From Actinokineospora baliensis (GTDB taxonomy: Bacteria; Actinomycetota; Actinomycetes; Mycobacteriales; Pseudonocardiaceae), in contig NZ_JAFBCK010000001.1 in NCBI RefSeq assembly GCF_016907695.1, forward strand, positions 5,258,001-5,322,000: a stretch of DNA of 64,000 nt, in the 5' to 3' direction. The translations under genes and the position numbers were made by a program. Within the stretch, counting starts at the first letter, position 1. Each line of letters opens with the position of its first letter. Of this stretch, positions 34,576 through 42,605 are shown one piece after another. The notes under the pieces were generated by a model, which was not told the DNA's origin, did not search any database, and saw only the letters and a list, made by a program, of their open reading frames with translations.

Positions 34576-35706
34576 TCACAGCGACGGCGGCACCAACCCC
34601 GCCGCAGGCGGGTCGACCTCCTTGCGCGCGACCTCCTCAGCCGCCCGCACCGCCCGCGCGACCTCCGGATCGGTCGAGGTGTCGAACCACTCCGCCACCT
34701 CGTCCTCATCGGACTCCGGCCGCGACGACACCGGCTCCTCAGACGGCTCGTACCGGAACACCCCGTCGTCGGACTTGAGCCCGAACTGCCGCGCGAACCC
34801 CTCCAGCGCCTTCCCGAAGTCCGTCGGGATCATCCACACCTTGTTCGCGTCACCCTTGGCCATCTCCGGCAACGTCTGCAGGTACTGGTAAGTCAACACC
34901 TCCGGCGTCGGCCGCCCCGCCTTGATCGCCGCGAACACCTTCTCGATCGCCTTCGCCTGCCCCTGCGCCTGCAGGTACCGCGCCGCCCGCTCACCCTGCG
35001 CCCGCAGGATCCGCGACTGCCGCTCCGCCTCCGCCGCCATGATCGTCGCCTGCTTCGCGCCCTCGGCCGCCAGGATCTGGCTCTGCTTCTGGCCCTCCGC
35101 CGTCTTGATCGCCGCCTCCCGCTGCCCCTCCGCGGTCAAGATGATCGCGCGCTTCTCCCGGTCCGCGCGCATCTGCTTCTCCATCGAGTCCTGGATGGAC
35201 GGCGGCGGGTCGATCGCCTTCAACTCCACCCGCGCCACCCGGATCCCCCACCGCCCGGTCTCCTCGTCGAGCACCCCGCGCAACTGCCCGTTGATGTGGT
35301 CGCGCGACGTCAGCGTCTCCTCCAGGCTCATCCCACCGACCACGTTGCGCAGCGTCGTCGTGGTCAACTGCTCCACCGCGATGATGTAGTTGGCGATCTC
35401 GTACACCGCCGCCCGCGAATCCGTCACCTGGAAGTACACCACCGTGTCGATCGACACCGTCAGGTTGTCCTGGGTGATCACCGGCTGCGGCGGGAACGAC
35501 ACCACCTGCTCCCGCAGGTCGATCCGCGCCCGGATCCGGTCCAGGAACGGCACCAGCACGTTGAGCCCCGGCTCGGCGACCGTGCGGAACCGCCCCAGCC
35601 GCTCGATCACCGCCGACTGCGCCTGCGGGATCACCTTGATCGACTTGATCAACGTCACCAGCACGAAGAGCACCACGACGGCACCCACGATCAGCGGCAG
35701 TTCCAC
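34576..35706 (-). CDS. SPFH/band 7 membrane protein (QmcA/stomatin-like)
   Basis: 376 residues from GTG 35706 behind GGAGGG. One N-terminal transmembrane helix (ELPLIVGAVVVLFVLVTLI), then the SPFH domain (VIPQAQSAVIERLGRFRTVA, PGLNVLVPFLDRIRARIDLR, FPPQPVITQDN) and a long alanine/glutamate-rich coiled coil (residues 185-265). The end is acidic and disordered. Stomatin-like proteins form oligomeric membrane scaffolds; with NfeD they are a standard bacterial pair. The NfeD gene is directly upstream with an 18-bp gap, so they form an operon. Confidence 0.92.
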   Translation of the reverse strand: MELPLIVGAVVVLFVLVTLIKSIKVIPQAQSAVIERLGRFRTVAEPGLNVLVPFLDRIRARIDLREQVVSFPPQPVITQDNLTVSIDTVVYFQVTDSRAAVYEIANYIIAVEQLTTTTLRNVVGGMSLEETLTSRDHINGQLRGVLDEETGRWGIRVARVELKAIDPPPSIQDSMEKQMRADREKRAIILTAEGQREAAIKTAEGQKQSQILAAEGAKQATIMAAEAERQSRILRAQGERAARYLQAQGQAKAIEKVFAAIKAGRPTPEVLTYQYLQTLPEMAKGDANKVWMIPTDFGKALEGFARQFGLKSDDGVFRYEPSEEPVSSRPESDEDEVAEWFDTSTDPEVARAVRAAEEVARKEVDPPAAGLVPPSL

Positions 35707-35724
35707 AACACCCTCCAACCCGAC

Positions 35725-36150
35725 CTACTGGTCAGCCCACACCACCGCGGTGGCCCCGGCGATCTCCATGACCGTCACCGGGGTTCCCGGCTCCAACACC
35801 TGCGTGGCGTCCAGGGAGCGCGCCGACCACTCCTGGCCGCGCAGCTTCACCCGCCCACCGTGCTCATCAACCCGCGCCACCACCACAGCGCGCTCACCCA
35901 CCAACGCCGCCACGTTGTCCCGCACGTGCGCCCCACCGAGCCGCCGCCGCAACACCGGCCGCGCCAGCGTCGTCAACGCCAACGACGCGGCGGCGAACAC
36001 CGCCACGCTCACCAGCGGCACCCCGAACAACGCCTCAGCACCCGCACCCGCCAACCCGGCCACGCCGAGCATCACCAGCACGAAGTCCCCGGAGAGGACC
36101 TCGGCCGCGATCAGCAGCACGCCAACCACGAGCCAGATCAGTGCCGCCAT
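35725..36150 (-). CDS. nfeD: NfeD-family membrane protein
   Basis: 141 residues. Three or four hydrophobic helices (LIWLVVGVLLIAAEVLSGDF, VLVMLGVAGLAGAGAEALFG, SVAVFAAASLALTTLA) are followed by the OB-fold soluble domain from residue 80 (LVGERAVVVARVDEHGGRVK, then WSARS and ending VMEIAGATAVVWA). It is the short form of the family without the ClpP-like protease domain. It is coupled to the SPFH gene and is thought to act with it in membrane quality or lipid-domain organisation. Confidence 0.9.
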   Translation of the reverse strand: MAALIWLVVGVLLIAAEVLSGDFVLVMLGVAGLAGAGAEALFGVPLVSVAVFAAASLALTTLARPVLRRRLGGAHVRDNVAALVGERAVVVARVDEHGGRVKLRGQEWSARSLDATQVLEPGTPVTVMEIAGATAVVWADQ

Positions 36151-36190
36151 GCGGTCATCCTCGCAGATCGGACCCGACCCCGGGTCCGGA

Positions 36191-37018
36191 TCACGCCGAA
36201 CCGCTGTCCGGGTCGGTCACGAAGTCGATCAACCGCTCGACCGCGCCGACCAGCGGCGGCTCCAGGTCCCGGAACCCCGACACCGCCGCGCGCACCCGCC
36301 GCCACCCGTCCGCCGGGTCACCCCAGCCGAGCGCCGCGCACACGCCGTCCTTCCACGCTACGCCCCTGGGCACCACCGGCCAGGCCGCGATCCCCAACAC
36401 CGACGGCTTCACCGCCTGCCAAATGTCCACATAGGGATGACCGGTCACCAGCACGTGCTCATCGCGCACCTCGGCGACGATCCGCGACTCCTTGCTCCCG
36501 GTCACCAGGTGGTCGACCAGCACACCCAACCGCCGCCCCGGCCCGGTCCCGAACTCCGTCACCCGCGCGGCGAGGTCGTCCACGCCGTCGAGTGGTTCGA
36601 CCACCACACCCTCGACCCGCAGGTCGTGCCCCCACACCAACTCCACCAACTCGGCGTCGTGGATCCCCTCCACCCAGATCCGACTCGCCCTGGCCGTCTT
36701 CGCCCGCAACCCCTCAACCCGCGTCGACCCCGACGCCGACCGCTTCAGCGCGACAGGGGCCTTGGCAGGCATGGGCCGCACCAACGTCACCGGCCGACCG
36801 TCCACGAGAAACCCAGCGGGCGTCAACGGGAACAGCCGGTGCCGCCCGTTCCGGTCCTCCAACACGACGTTGCCGTACTCCCACCGAACGACCGCGCCGC
36901 AGAACCCACTGGCCGGGTCCTCCACGACAAGCCCGTCCTCGGCGACCACCTCCGGCACCTGCCGCCGCGGCCTGCCCGAAGTGATGTCCCCGTATCCCTG
37001 AGAGCGCACAGCCGCCAC
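36191..37018 (-). CDS. DUF3097 family protein
   Basis: 275 residues from a GTG. Matches the actinobacterial DUF3097 pattern: RRQVPEVVAEDGLVVEDPAS, GAVVRWEYGNVVLEDRNGR, a lysine-rich PAKAPVALKRSASGSTRVE, ARASRIWVEGIHDAELVELV and VLVDHLVTGSKESRI. The IWVEGIHDAELVE segment looks like the glutamate motif of a TOPRIM fold, and HVLVTGHPYVDIW could supply the D-x-D-like part, so nucleic-acid action is possible; that is inference. It precedes the NfeD/SPFH genes on the same strand by 40 bp. Confidence 0.8.
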   Translation of the reverse strand: MAAVRSQGYGDITSGRPRRQVPEVVAEDGLVVEDPASGFCGAVVRWEYGNVVLEDRNGRHRLFPLTPAGFLVDGRPVTLVRPMPAKAPVALKRSASGSTRVEGLRAKTARASRIWVEGIHDAELVELVWGHDLRVEGVVVEPLDGVDDLAARVTEFGTGPGRRLGVLVDHLVTGSKESRIVAEVRDEHVLVTGHPYVDIWQAVKPSVLGIAAWPVVPRGVAWKDGVCAALGWGDPADGWRRVRAAVSGFRDLEPPLVGAVERLIDFVTDPDSGSA

Positions 37019-37406
37019 CGTAACGACCGCCTACCCCTCATCCACCAAGCCACGCCGAGGCCACTCCAACACCGCGAACACCCCGCAGACGCCCCTAGCC
37101 ACCCCCACCGACATCCACGCCGCCCCGGTCACCGCCGCTGTGTGTACCCACTCGCCGCCCGAGCCAACAGCGCCGCGAACAGGAAACACCCCACTCCCCC
37201 AGCCACCCACCACCACGACGCGAGCACCCCAGCCACCACGTCCTACACCGAGTCCGCCAACAACACCCCACGCCCGGCCATACCCCCAGAGTGCCGCCTA
37301 CTCCCAGGCCCCGCCCCAGAGCGAGCCCCTCCGTCGCGGCCGTCTTTGAAAACTCGCGCTTTCCGGCTTGCCCGGCTGCCCACCTGCCTTGCCCAATGTC
37401 CATTAT

Positions 37407-37428
37407 CTTGATAGTTAATAGCTGATAA
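37407..37428. repeat. 22-bp AT-rich direct repeat, copy 1
   Basis: The 22 bases beginning CTTGATAGTTAATAGCTG recur exactly at 38229-38250, so the two copies bracket the methyltransferase gene. Its end (TGATAA) is at -35 distance, 17 bases, from the TAAGAT -10 of that gene, so it could also be an operator. At 27% G+C it stands out from its surroundings. Confidence 0.8.
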
Positions 37429-37445
37429 AATGTGGTGGGACCCAG

Positions 37446-37451
37446 TAAGAT
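37446..37451 (+). promoter_or_regulatory. -10 element of a leaderless promoter
   Basis: TAAGAT ends seven bases before the ATG at 37459, and no ribosome-binding sequence is present. The transcript would begin at or next to the start codon. Confidence 0.5.
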
Positions 37452-37458
37452 CGACACC

Positions 37459-38154
37459 ATGCTGCTCAACGACTACGACGATTTCGCCGAGGCCTACACG
37501 GCCGACAACGAGGCGAACCTCATCAACGGCTACTACGCGCGGCCCGCGATCTTGAACCTCGCGGGTGAGGTCACCGGCAGGCGGATCCTCGACGTGGGCT
37601 GCGGTTCCGGCCCGATCTTCGCCGCACTACGCGACCGGGGCGCCACCGTCGTCGGCTTCGACCGCAGCGCCAAGATGGTGGAGTTGGCCCGCCAACGACT
37701 CGGCACCGACGCGGACCTCCGGGTCGGCGACATCGGGCACCCCCTGCCGTTCCCCGACGGCGAGTTCGACGACGTCATCGTCGCCCTGGTGCTGCACTAC
37801 CTCGAGGACTGGACCGCGCCACTCGCCGAACTGCGGCGCGTCCTGCGCCCCGGCGGCAGGCTGATCCTGTCGGTCAACCACCCGTTCATCTACAAGCTGA
37901 TCAACCCCGACTCCGACTACTTCGCGACCACCCAGTGGTCCGACGAGTTCACCCTCGGCGAGCAGAAAGTCGTGCTCACCTATTGGCACCGCCCCCTGCA
38001 CGCCATGACGGACGCCTTCACCGCCGCGGGCTTCCGCACGGCCGTCATCAGCGAGCCCCACCCGGCCCCTGGCGCCCGCGAACTGTTCCCCGACGACCTC
38101 GCCGACCGCCAGGCCTTCATCTCCTTCCTGTTCTTCGTCCTCGAAGCCGCCTAA
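37459..38154 (+). CDS. Class I SAM-dependent methyltransferase flanked by direct repeats
   Basis: 231 residues from ATG 37459 (MLLNDYDDFAEAYTADNEAN). Type 11 methyltransferase: motif I RILDVGCGSGPIFAAL, VVGFDRSAKMVELARQRLG, and VALVLHYLEDW with RRVLRPGGRLILSVNHPF. The N-terminal Y-D-x-x-A-xx-Y block and NHPF segment are typical of small-molecule methyltransferases. It probably has a leaderless message from TAAGAT. Exact 22-bp AT-rich repeats lie 31 bp before the start and 75 bp after the stop, so it may have arrived as a small cassette or be under double operator control. Confidence 0.88.
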   Translation: MLLNDYDDFAEAYTADNEANLINGYYARPAILNLAGEVTGRRILDVGCGSGPIFAALRDRGATVVGFDRSAKMVELARQRLGTDADLRVGDIGHPLPFPDGEFDDVIVALVLHYLEDWTAPLAELRRVLRPGGRLILSVNHPFIYKLINPDSDYFATTQWSDEFTLGEQKVVLTYWHRPLHAMTDAFTAAGFRTAVISEPHPAPGARELFPDDLADRQAFISFLFFVLEAA

Positions 38155-38228
38155 CCCCTCCCCCGCGCTCTTCTCCTTCGAAACGCGCCCACCCACCGCA
38201 GCCACCCTCACGACCCACTATCGGTTAC

Positions 38229-38250
38229 CTTGATAGTTAATAGCTGATAA
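38229..38250. repeat. 22-bp AT-rich direct repeat, copy 2
   Basis: Exact copy of 37407-37428. It is followed by ATTTGTACATGG, but no gene reads rightward from here that I can support, so this copy does not obviously serve a promoter. Confidence 0.8.
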
Positions 38251-38299
38251 TTTGTACATGGGGGATAGGTGCAGCTGGAGCGGAACTAGACCGAATGGG

Positions 38300-39094
38300 C
38301 TAGAAGGCGGGCCAAGGGATGGGGCGGCCGTCCTCATCGGGGACCGGGTACACCGGCGCCGCCAGCAGCGCCTTGACCCGGGCGCTCAGGGCAGCGATCT
38401 CCGCCCTGGTGATGTGCTCGGACAGCTCGTCCGGCAGCGGGCCGCGCAGGGCGGCGTTGAGCGTGTGCAGCGCGTCGACCGCCTCGTCCGGCAGGGCCTC
38501 CCCCGACCAGCCCCACAGCACCGTCCGGAGCTTGTCCTCCCGGTGCAGGCAGATGCCGTGGTCGACCCCGTACACGCCGCCGTCGGTGCCGTGCAGGACG
38601 TGGCCGCCCTTGCGGTCGGCGTTGTTGAGCACGATGTCCAGCGCGGACAGCAGCGCCACCGGTAACGCGTCCGAGTGCGCCAGCACCGCCGGATCGCCGT
38701 GCCGGTCCTGGGCGTGCAGGATCGCCCGCCAGCCCTGGGGCACCTGGTCCGGCGGGAGGATGTCGACCAGGTCGTCACCCTCCTTGGTGTCGACCCACAG
38801 CTGCGCCATCCCCGGCCCGAACGGCCCGTCGCGCAGCACCGTGGGCGGGATCAGGGGCAGGCCCGCGGCGTGCGACACCAGGTACGCGGCCACCTCGCGG
38901 CCCGCGAGGGTCCCGTCCGGGAAGTCCCAGAGCGGGCGTTCACCGCGGATCGGCTTGTACACGCACTGCGCGGTGACGCCGTCGGCCTCGATGCCGCAGA
39001 ACAGGGTCGCGTTGGACGCGTCGACCAGCCTGCCCTCGATCTCCAGGGAACCGCGCAGGAGGAACTCGCCGACGCCGGGGTCGGTGGGCAGCAC
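38300..39094 (-). CDS. SCO1664 family protein (PI3/4-kinase-like fold)
   Basis: 264 residues. Matches the actinobacterial SCO1664 family: LLRGSLEIEGRLVDASNATL, the lysine strand CVYKPIRGERPLWDFPDGTL, GREVAAYLVS, LDIVLNNADRKGGHVLHG with the kinase-like N-xx-D-R-K motif, and YGVDHGICLHRE as the D-(H)-G metal loop. These features point to a phosphatidylinositol-kinase-like phosphotransferase fold, but no substrate is known. It follows the DUF3090 gene by 7 bp, the order found next to mshC in many actinobacteria. Confidence 0.9.
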   Translation of the reverse strand: MLPTDPGVGEFLLRGSLEIEGRLVDASNATLFCGIEADGVTAQCVYKPIRGERPLWDFPDGTLAGREVAAYLVSHAAGLPLIPPTVLRDGPFGPGMAQLWVDTKEGDDLVDILPPDQVPQGWRAILHAQDRHGDPAVLAHSDALPVALLSALDIVLNNADRKGGHVLHGTDGGVYGVDHGICLHREDKLRTVLWGWSGEALPDEAVDALHTLNAALRGPLPDELSEHITRAEIAALSARVKALLAAPVYPVPDEDGRPIPWPAF

Positions 39095-39101
39095 GGGCGC
39101 C

Positions 39102-39668
39102 TCAGTCCTCGTCGCTGCGGCGGTACCCGTTCTGCCGGGGGCACACGTGACCGAGGGGGTCCAGCGGCTCCCCGCACAGCGGGCACGGCTTGCGCCCGGC
39201 GTTGACCACCCGGTCGGCCCGGTCGGCGAAGGCGCGGGCCTCGGTCGGGCTGAGGAACACCCGCACCGCGTCCGGCCCCTCCTCGGTGTCGTCGAGCACC
39301 ACCGACTCGTCGACCTCGCCCTCGGTCGCGGCCAGCAGCTCGATCACCACCGCGCGGGTCTCGGCGTCCCAGCCCAGGCCCATGGTGCCGACCCGGAACT
39401 CCTCCTCGACCGGAACCTGCAGCGGCTCGGAGTCCAGGTCGGTGTCGGGGACCCCGTCGGGGACCTCGGCGCCGAAGCGGCGGTGGACCTCTTCGAGCAG
39501 CGAGCCGATGCGCTCGGCGAGCACCGCGACCTGCTGCTTCTCGATGGTCACGCTCACGGTGCGGGCGCTCTCGACGGCCTGCAGGTAGAACGTGCGGTCG
39601 CCGGGTTGCCCGACGGTACCCGCTACGAAGCGGTCGGGCTGACGGAAGACGTGGATGACACGGGCCAT
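39102..39668 (-). CDS. DUF3090 family protein with zinc-ribbon end
   Basis: 188 residues from ATG 39668 behind GGAGGT. Starts MARVIHVFRQPDRFVAGTVG; LYLQ-type strand FYLQAVESARTVSVTIEKQQ, and an end with PCPLCGEPLDPLGHVCPRQN, which is a C-x-x-C...H-x-C zinc ribbon. DUF3090 genes are nearly always next to SCO1664 and MSMEG_4193-type genes; here the first is adjacent but the second is 17.5 kb away. Function unknown. It diverges from the S9 peptidase gene with 112 bp between. Confidence 0.9.
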   Translation of the reverse strand: MARVIHVFRQPDRFVAGTVGQPGDRTFYLQAVESARTVSVTIEKQQVAVLAERIGSLLEEVHRRFGAEVPDGVPDTDLDSEPLQVPVEEEFRVGTMGLGWDAETRAVVIELLAATEGEVDESVVLDDTEEGPDAVRVFLSPTEARAFADRADRVVNAGRKPCPLCGEPLDPLGHVCPRQNGYRRSDED

Positions 39669-39780
39669 GGCACCTCCGACCTTATGGGACAACACGGCGG
39701 CGAGCAGGCCGTACCCGCCGCTGTCCCCGCACCGGTCCACCGTATCGGGCCACCACAGCGGGGTCTGTAGGGTCCTGCCT

Positions 39781-41691
39781 GTGGTGAAGATCGCTCCATA
39801 CGGTACGTGGGTGTCCCCGCTCGGCGCGGCCGACGTGGCCAGGGCGGGCAGTGCGCCGTCCTGGGTGCGCCGGGTCGGCGACGAGGTGTTCTGGACGGAG
39901 GGCCAGCCGCTGGAAGGCGGCAGGTCAGCGCTGTTCCGGCACGACGGCGAGCGGGTCAGCAGGGTGTTGGCGGCGCCGTGGAACGTGCGCAACCGGGTGC
40001 ACGAGTACGGCGGCACGCCCTACCTCGTGCTGGGCGCGCACGTCGTGTTCACCAACTGGGACGACCAGCGGGTGTACCTGACCGACCGCGAGGGCACCGA
40101 CCCGAGGCCGATCTCGGCCGAGCCGCCGACGCCGCAGGGTTGGCGGTACACCGACCTGGTCGCCGGGCCGGACGGCACCGAGGTGTGGTGCGTGCGCGAG
40201 GACGCCTCGGACCACCGCGAGCTGGTGGCCCTGCCGTTGGACGGCGGCGAGGCGCGGGTGCTGGGACGCACCCACCACTTCATGTCGTCGCCGCGGCCGA
40301 GCCCGGACGGGCGCCACGCCGCGTGGTTGGGCTGGGAACACCCGAACATGCCGTGGGACGGCACCGAGCTGTGCGTCGCCGCGATCACCGCTGACGGCGT
40401 GCTGGGGCCGCACCGGGTCGTGGCGGGTGGGCCGCGGGAGGCGGTCTGCCAGGTCGAGTGGGAGGCGCCGGACTCGCTGCTGGCGATGACCGACCCCGAC
40501 GGCTGGTGGAACCTGCACCGGATCGGCCTGGACGGCTCGGTGGTGAACCTGGCGGCGGGCGAGCACGAGCTGGGTGGGCCGCTGTGGCAGCTCGGCTACC
40601 GGTGGTTCGCGCAGCTGGGCCAGGGCCGGTTCGCGGTGCTGCGGACCAACCGCCTGGCCGTCCTCGACGAGCGCTCCGGCACCGTGACCGAGGTCGAGTC
40701 GGACCTGTCGGCCTGGTCGAACCTGGACGCGGGCACCGACGGGGTCGTGGTCGCTTCGGCGGCGGGTCCCCGGGCCGACTGGACCCCGGTGCGGCTGGAC
40801 CTGTCGACCGGTGAGCTGACCGAGCTCGACTCCCCCGCGCCGCTGCCCGCGCTGGAGTACCTGCCGGTGCCGCAGGCCCGGGTGTTCGACTCGCCGGACG
40901 GGTACCGCGTCCCGGCGTACCTCTACCCGCCGACCAACCCGGACTTCGCCGGTCCGCCCGGGGAGACGCCGCCGCTGCTGGTGTACCCGCACAGCGGCCC
41001 GACGGCGCATTGCGTGCCCGCGCTCGAGGTGGACATCGCGTACTTCACGAGCCGGGGTTTCGCCGTGGTCACGGTCGACTACGCGGGCTCGACCGGGCAC
41101 GGCAGGCACTTCCGGGAGCTGCTCAACGGGCAGTGGGGCGTGGCGGACGTGCGCGACTGCGCGACGGTGGCCACCGCGTTGATCAAGGAGGGCCTGGTCG
41201 ACCCCGACCGGGTGGGTATCCGGGGCGGTAGTGCCGGTGGGTGGACCGCGGCGGCGGCGATGACGACTCTCGACCTGTTCCGGTGCGCGACCTTGAGCTA
41301 CCCGATGTTGGACCTCTCGCCGTGGGCCGACGGCGGCGCCGAGAGCCACGACTTCGAGTCGCACTACCTGGAGAGCCTGGTCGGGCCGCTGCCCGAGCAC
41401 CGAGACCTCTACGCGGAGCGCTCCCCCATCAACCACATCGACCGGTTGTCGGGTCCGGTGCTGCTGCTGCAGGGACTCGGGGACCGGGTGTGCCCGCCGG
41501 AGCAGGCGAACCGGTTCGTGGCGGCGCTGGACGGGACCGGGATCCCGCACGCGTACCTGACCTTCGAGGGCGAGCAGCACGGGTTCCGGGCCGCGGCGAC
41601 CATCATCGCCGCGCACGAGGCGGAGCTGTCGTTCTACGGCCAGGTGTTCGGGTTCGAGACCGACGCGCCACCGGTGGAGCTGCACCGGTGA
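39781..41691 (+). CDS. S9-family (prolyl oligopeptidase/acylaminoacyl-peptidase-like) serine peptidase
   Basis: 636 residues from GTG 39781; TAGGGT ends seven bases before it, so the message is probably leaderless. Residues 1-390 form a WD/beta-propeller (repeated segments such as SPRPSPDGRHAAWLGWEHPN). The hydrolase domain has the nucleophile Ser484 in RGGSAGGWTAAAAM, the aspartate in QGLGDRVCPPEQ and the histidine in FEGEQHGFR. No signal peptide, so cytoplasmic. It acts on small peptides or acyl-amino compounds. Its stop overlaps the start of the S66 gene (GTGA), so the two are coupled. Confidence 0.92.
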   Translation: MVKIAPYGTWVSPLGAADVARAGSAPSWVRRVGDEVFWTEGQPLEGGRSALFRHDGERVSRVLAAPWNVRNRVHEYGGTPYLVLGAHVVFTNWDDQRVYLTDREGTDPRPISAEPPTPQGWRYTDLVAGPDGTEVWCVREDASDHRELVALPLDGGEARVLGRTHHFMSSPRPSPDGRHAAWLGWEHPNMPWDGTELCVAAITADGVLGPHRVVAGGPREAVCQVEWEAPDSLLAMTDPDGWWNLHRIGLDGSVVNLAAGEHELGGPLWQLGYRWFAQLGQGRFAVLRTNRLAVLDERSGTVTEVESDLSAWSNLDAGTDGVVVASAAGPRADWTPVRLDLSTGELTELDSPAPLPALEYLPVPQARVFDSPDGYRVPAYLYPPTNPDFAGPPGETPPLLVYPHSGPTAHCVPALEVDIAYFTSRGFAVVTVDYAGSTGHGRHFRELLNGQWGVADVRDCATVATALIKEGLVDPDRVGIRGGSAGGWTAAAAMTTLDLFRCATLSYPMLDLSPWADGGAESHDFESHYLESLVGPLPEHRDLYAERSPINHIDRLSGPVLLLQGLGDRVCPPEQANRFVAALDGTGIPHAYLTFEGEQHGFRAAATIIAAHEAELSFYGQVFGFETDAPPVELHR

Positions 41692-42605
41692 GGCGCGCTC
41701 GACCACCCAGGCTGCGGCGCGGGTCCACCGTGGCCGTGGTCGCCCCGTCCGGTCCGGTGGACGCGGCGCTGCTGGCCGAGGGCATCGCGGTGCTCGAGTC
41801 GTGGGACCTGACGGTGAAGGTCGGCGAGCACGTGCTGGACCGGCACCCGAAGCTGCCCTACCTGGCGGGCAGCGACTCGTGCCGGGCCGCCGACTTCGAG
41901 CGGGCCTGGTGCGACCCGGAGGTCGAGGCGGTCATCTGCGCGCGCGGCGGCTACGGCGGTCAGCGGGTGCTCGACCTGCTCGACTGGTCGGAGCTGGCCA
42001 AGGCGGGTCCGAAGATCTTCGCCGGGTCCAGCGACGCGACCTGCCTGCACGACGCGATCGGGACCCGGCTGGGCCTGGCCACCCTGTTCACGCCGATGAT
42101 CGCGGGCACCCTGTTCGACACCGACGCGCGTCGGCACCTGCAGGACACGCTGTTCTACCCGGAGAGCGTGAAGCGGCTCATCGGCCCGTCGACGGCGACC
42201 GCCGGGCACGGGGTGGCGCGCGGGATCACCGTGGGCGGGAACCTGTCGCTGATCACCGCCGGGTTGGGGGTGGCCGACCACCACCCGCCGCCGGACGGCG
42301 CGATCCTGCTGCTGGAGGACGTCAACGAGGCGCCGTACCGGATCGACCGGATGCTGACCCAGCTGCTGCGCGCCGGGTGGTTCACCGGGGTGTCCGGGAT
42401 CGCGTTGGGGTCGTGGGTCGGGTGCGGGTCGCTCGAAGAGATCTACACCGTCACCGAGGACCTACTCGGTGGCCTCGGGTTGCCGATGGTGTGGGAGTTG
42501 GGGTTCGGGCATTGCCCCGGTCAGCTCACCATCCCCCTCGGGGTCGAGGCGATTCTCGACGCCGACGACGGGACGCTCACCATCTGCGAGTCCGCTCTGA
42601 GCTGA
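41688..42605 (+). CDS. LD-carboxypeptidase (peptidase family S66)
   Basis: 305 residues from GTG 41688, overlapping the S9 stop by four bases. The S66 features are VAVVAPSGPVDAALL, CARGGYGGQRVLDLLDW, the nucleophile serine in FAGSSDATCLHDAIG, the glutamate in LLLEDVNEAPYRIDRML and the histidine in FGHCPGQLTIPLG. LD-carboxypeptidases trim the terminal D-Ala from recycled murein tetrapeptides; the preference here cannot be read. Its last 144 bp are also the antisense of the converging SetA-like transporter gene. Confidence 0.9.
   Translation: MRRARPPRLRRGSTVAVVAPSGPVDAALLAEGIAVLESWDLTVKVGEHVLDRHPKLPYLAGSDSCRAADFERAWCDPEVEAVICARGGYGGQRVLDLLDWSELAKAGPKIFAGSSDATCLHDAIGTRLGLATLFTPMIAGTLFDTDARRHLQDTLFYPESVKRLIGPSTATAGHGVARGITVGGNLSLITAGLGVADHHPPPDGAILLLEDVNEAPYRIDRMLTQLLRAGWFTGVSGIALGSWVGCGSLEEIYTVTEDLLGGLGLPMVWELGFGHCPGQLTIPLGVEAILDADDGTLTICESALS

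Larger units (their letters stand above)
37019..37458. other. 440-bp intergenic stretch with possible tiny ORFs
   Basis: No full-size gene is supported here. On the minus strand a 36-codon frame (GTG 37239 to TGA 37129) encodes a hydrophobic, tryptophan-rich helix (VVAGVLASWWWVAGGVG), and a second short frame starts in its GTGA stop overlap and ends at 37031. They could be a small membrane peptide pair or the relic of one frameshifted gene. The last 60 bp are AT-rich and hold the 22-bp repeat and the promoter of the next gene. Confidence 0.3.

Noticed and set aside
38258..38665. Rightward open frame beginning after the second 22-bp repeat
   Set aside because: After a few codons it is the antisense of the SCO1664 gene; no ribosome-binding site or family match.
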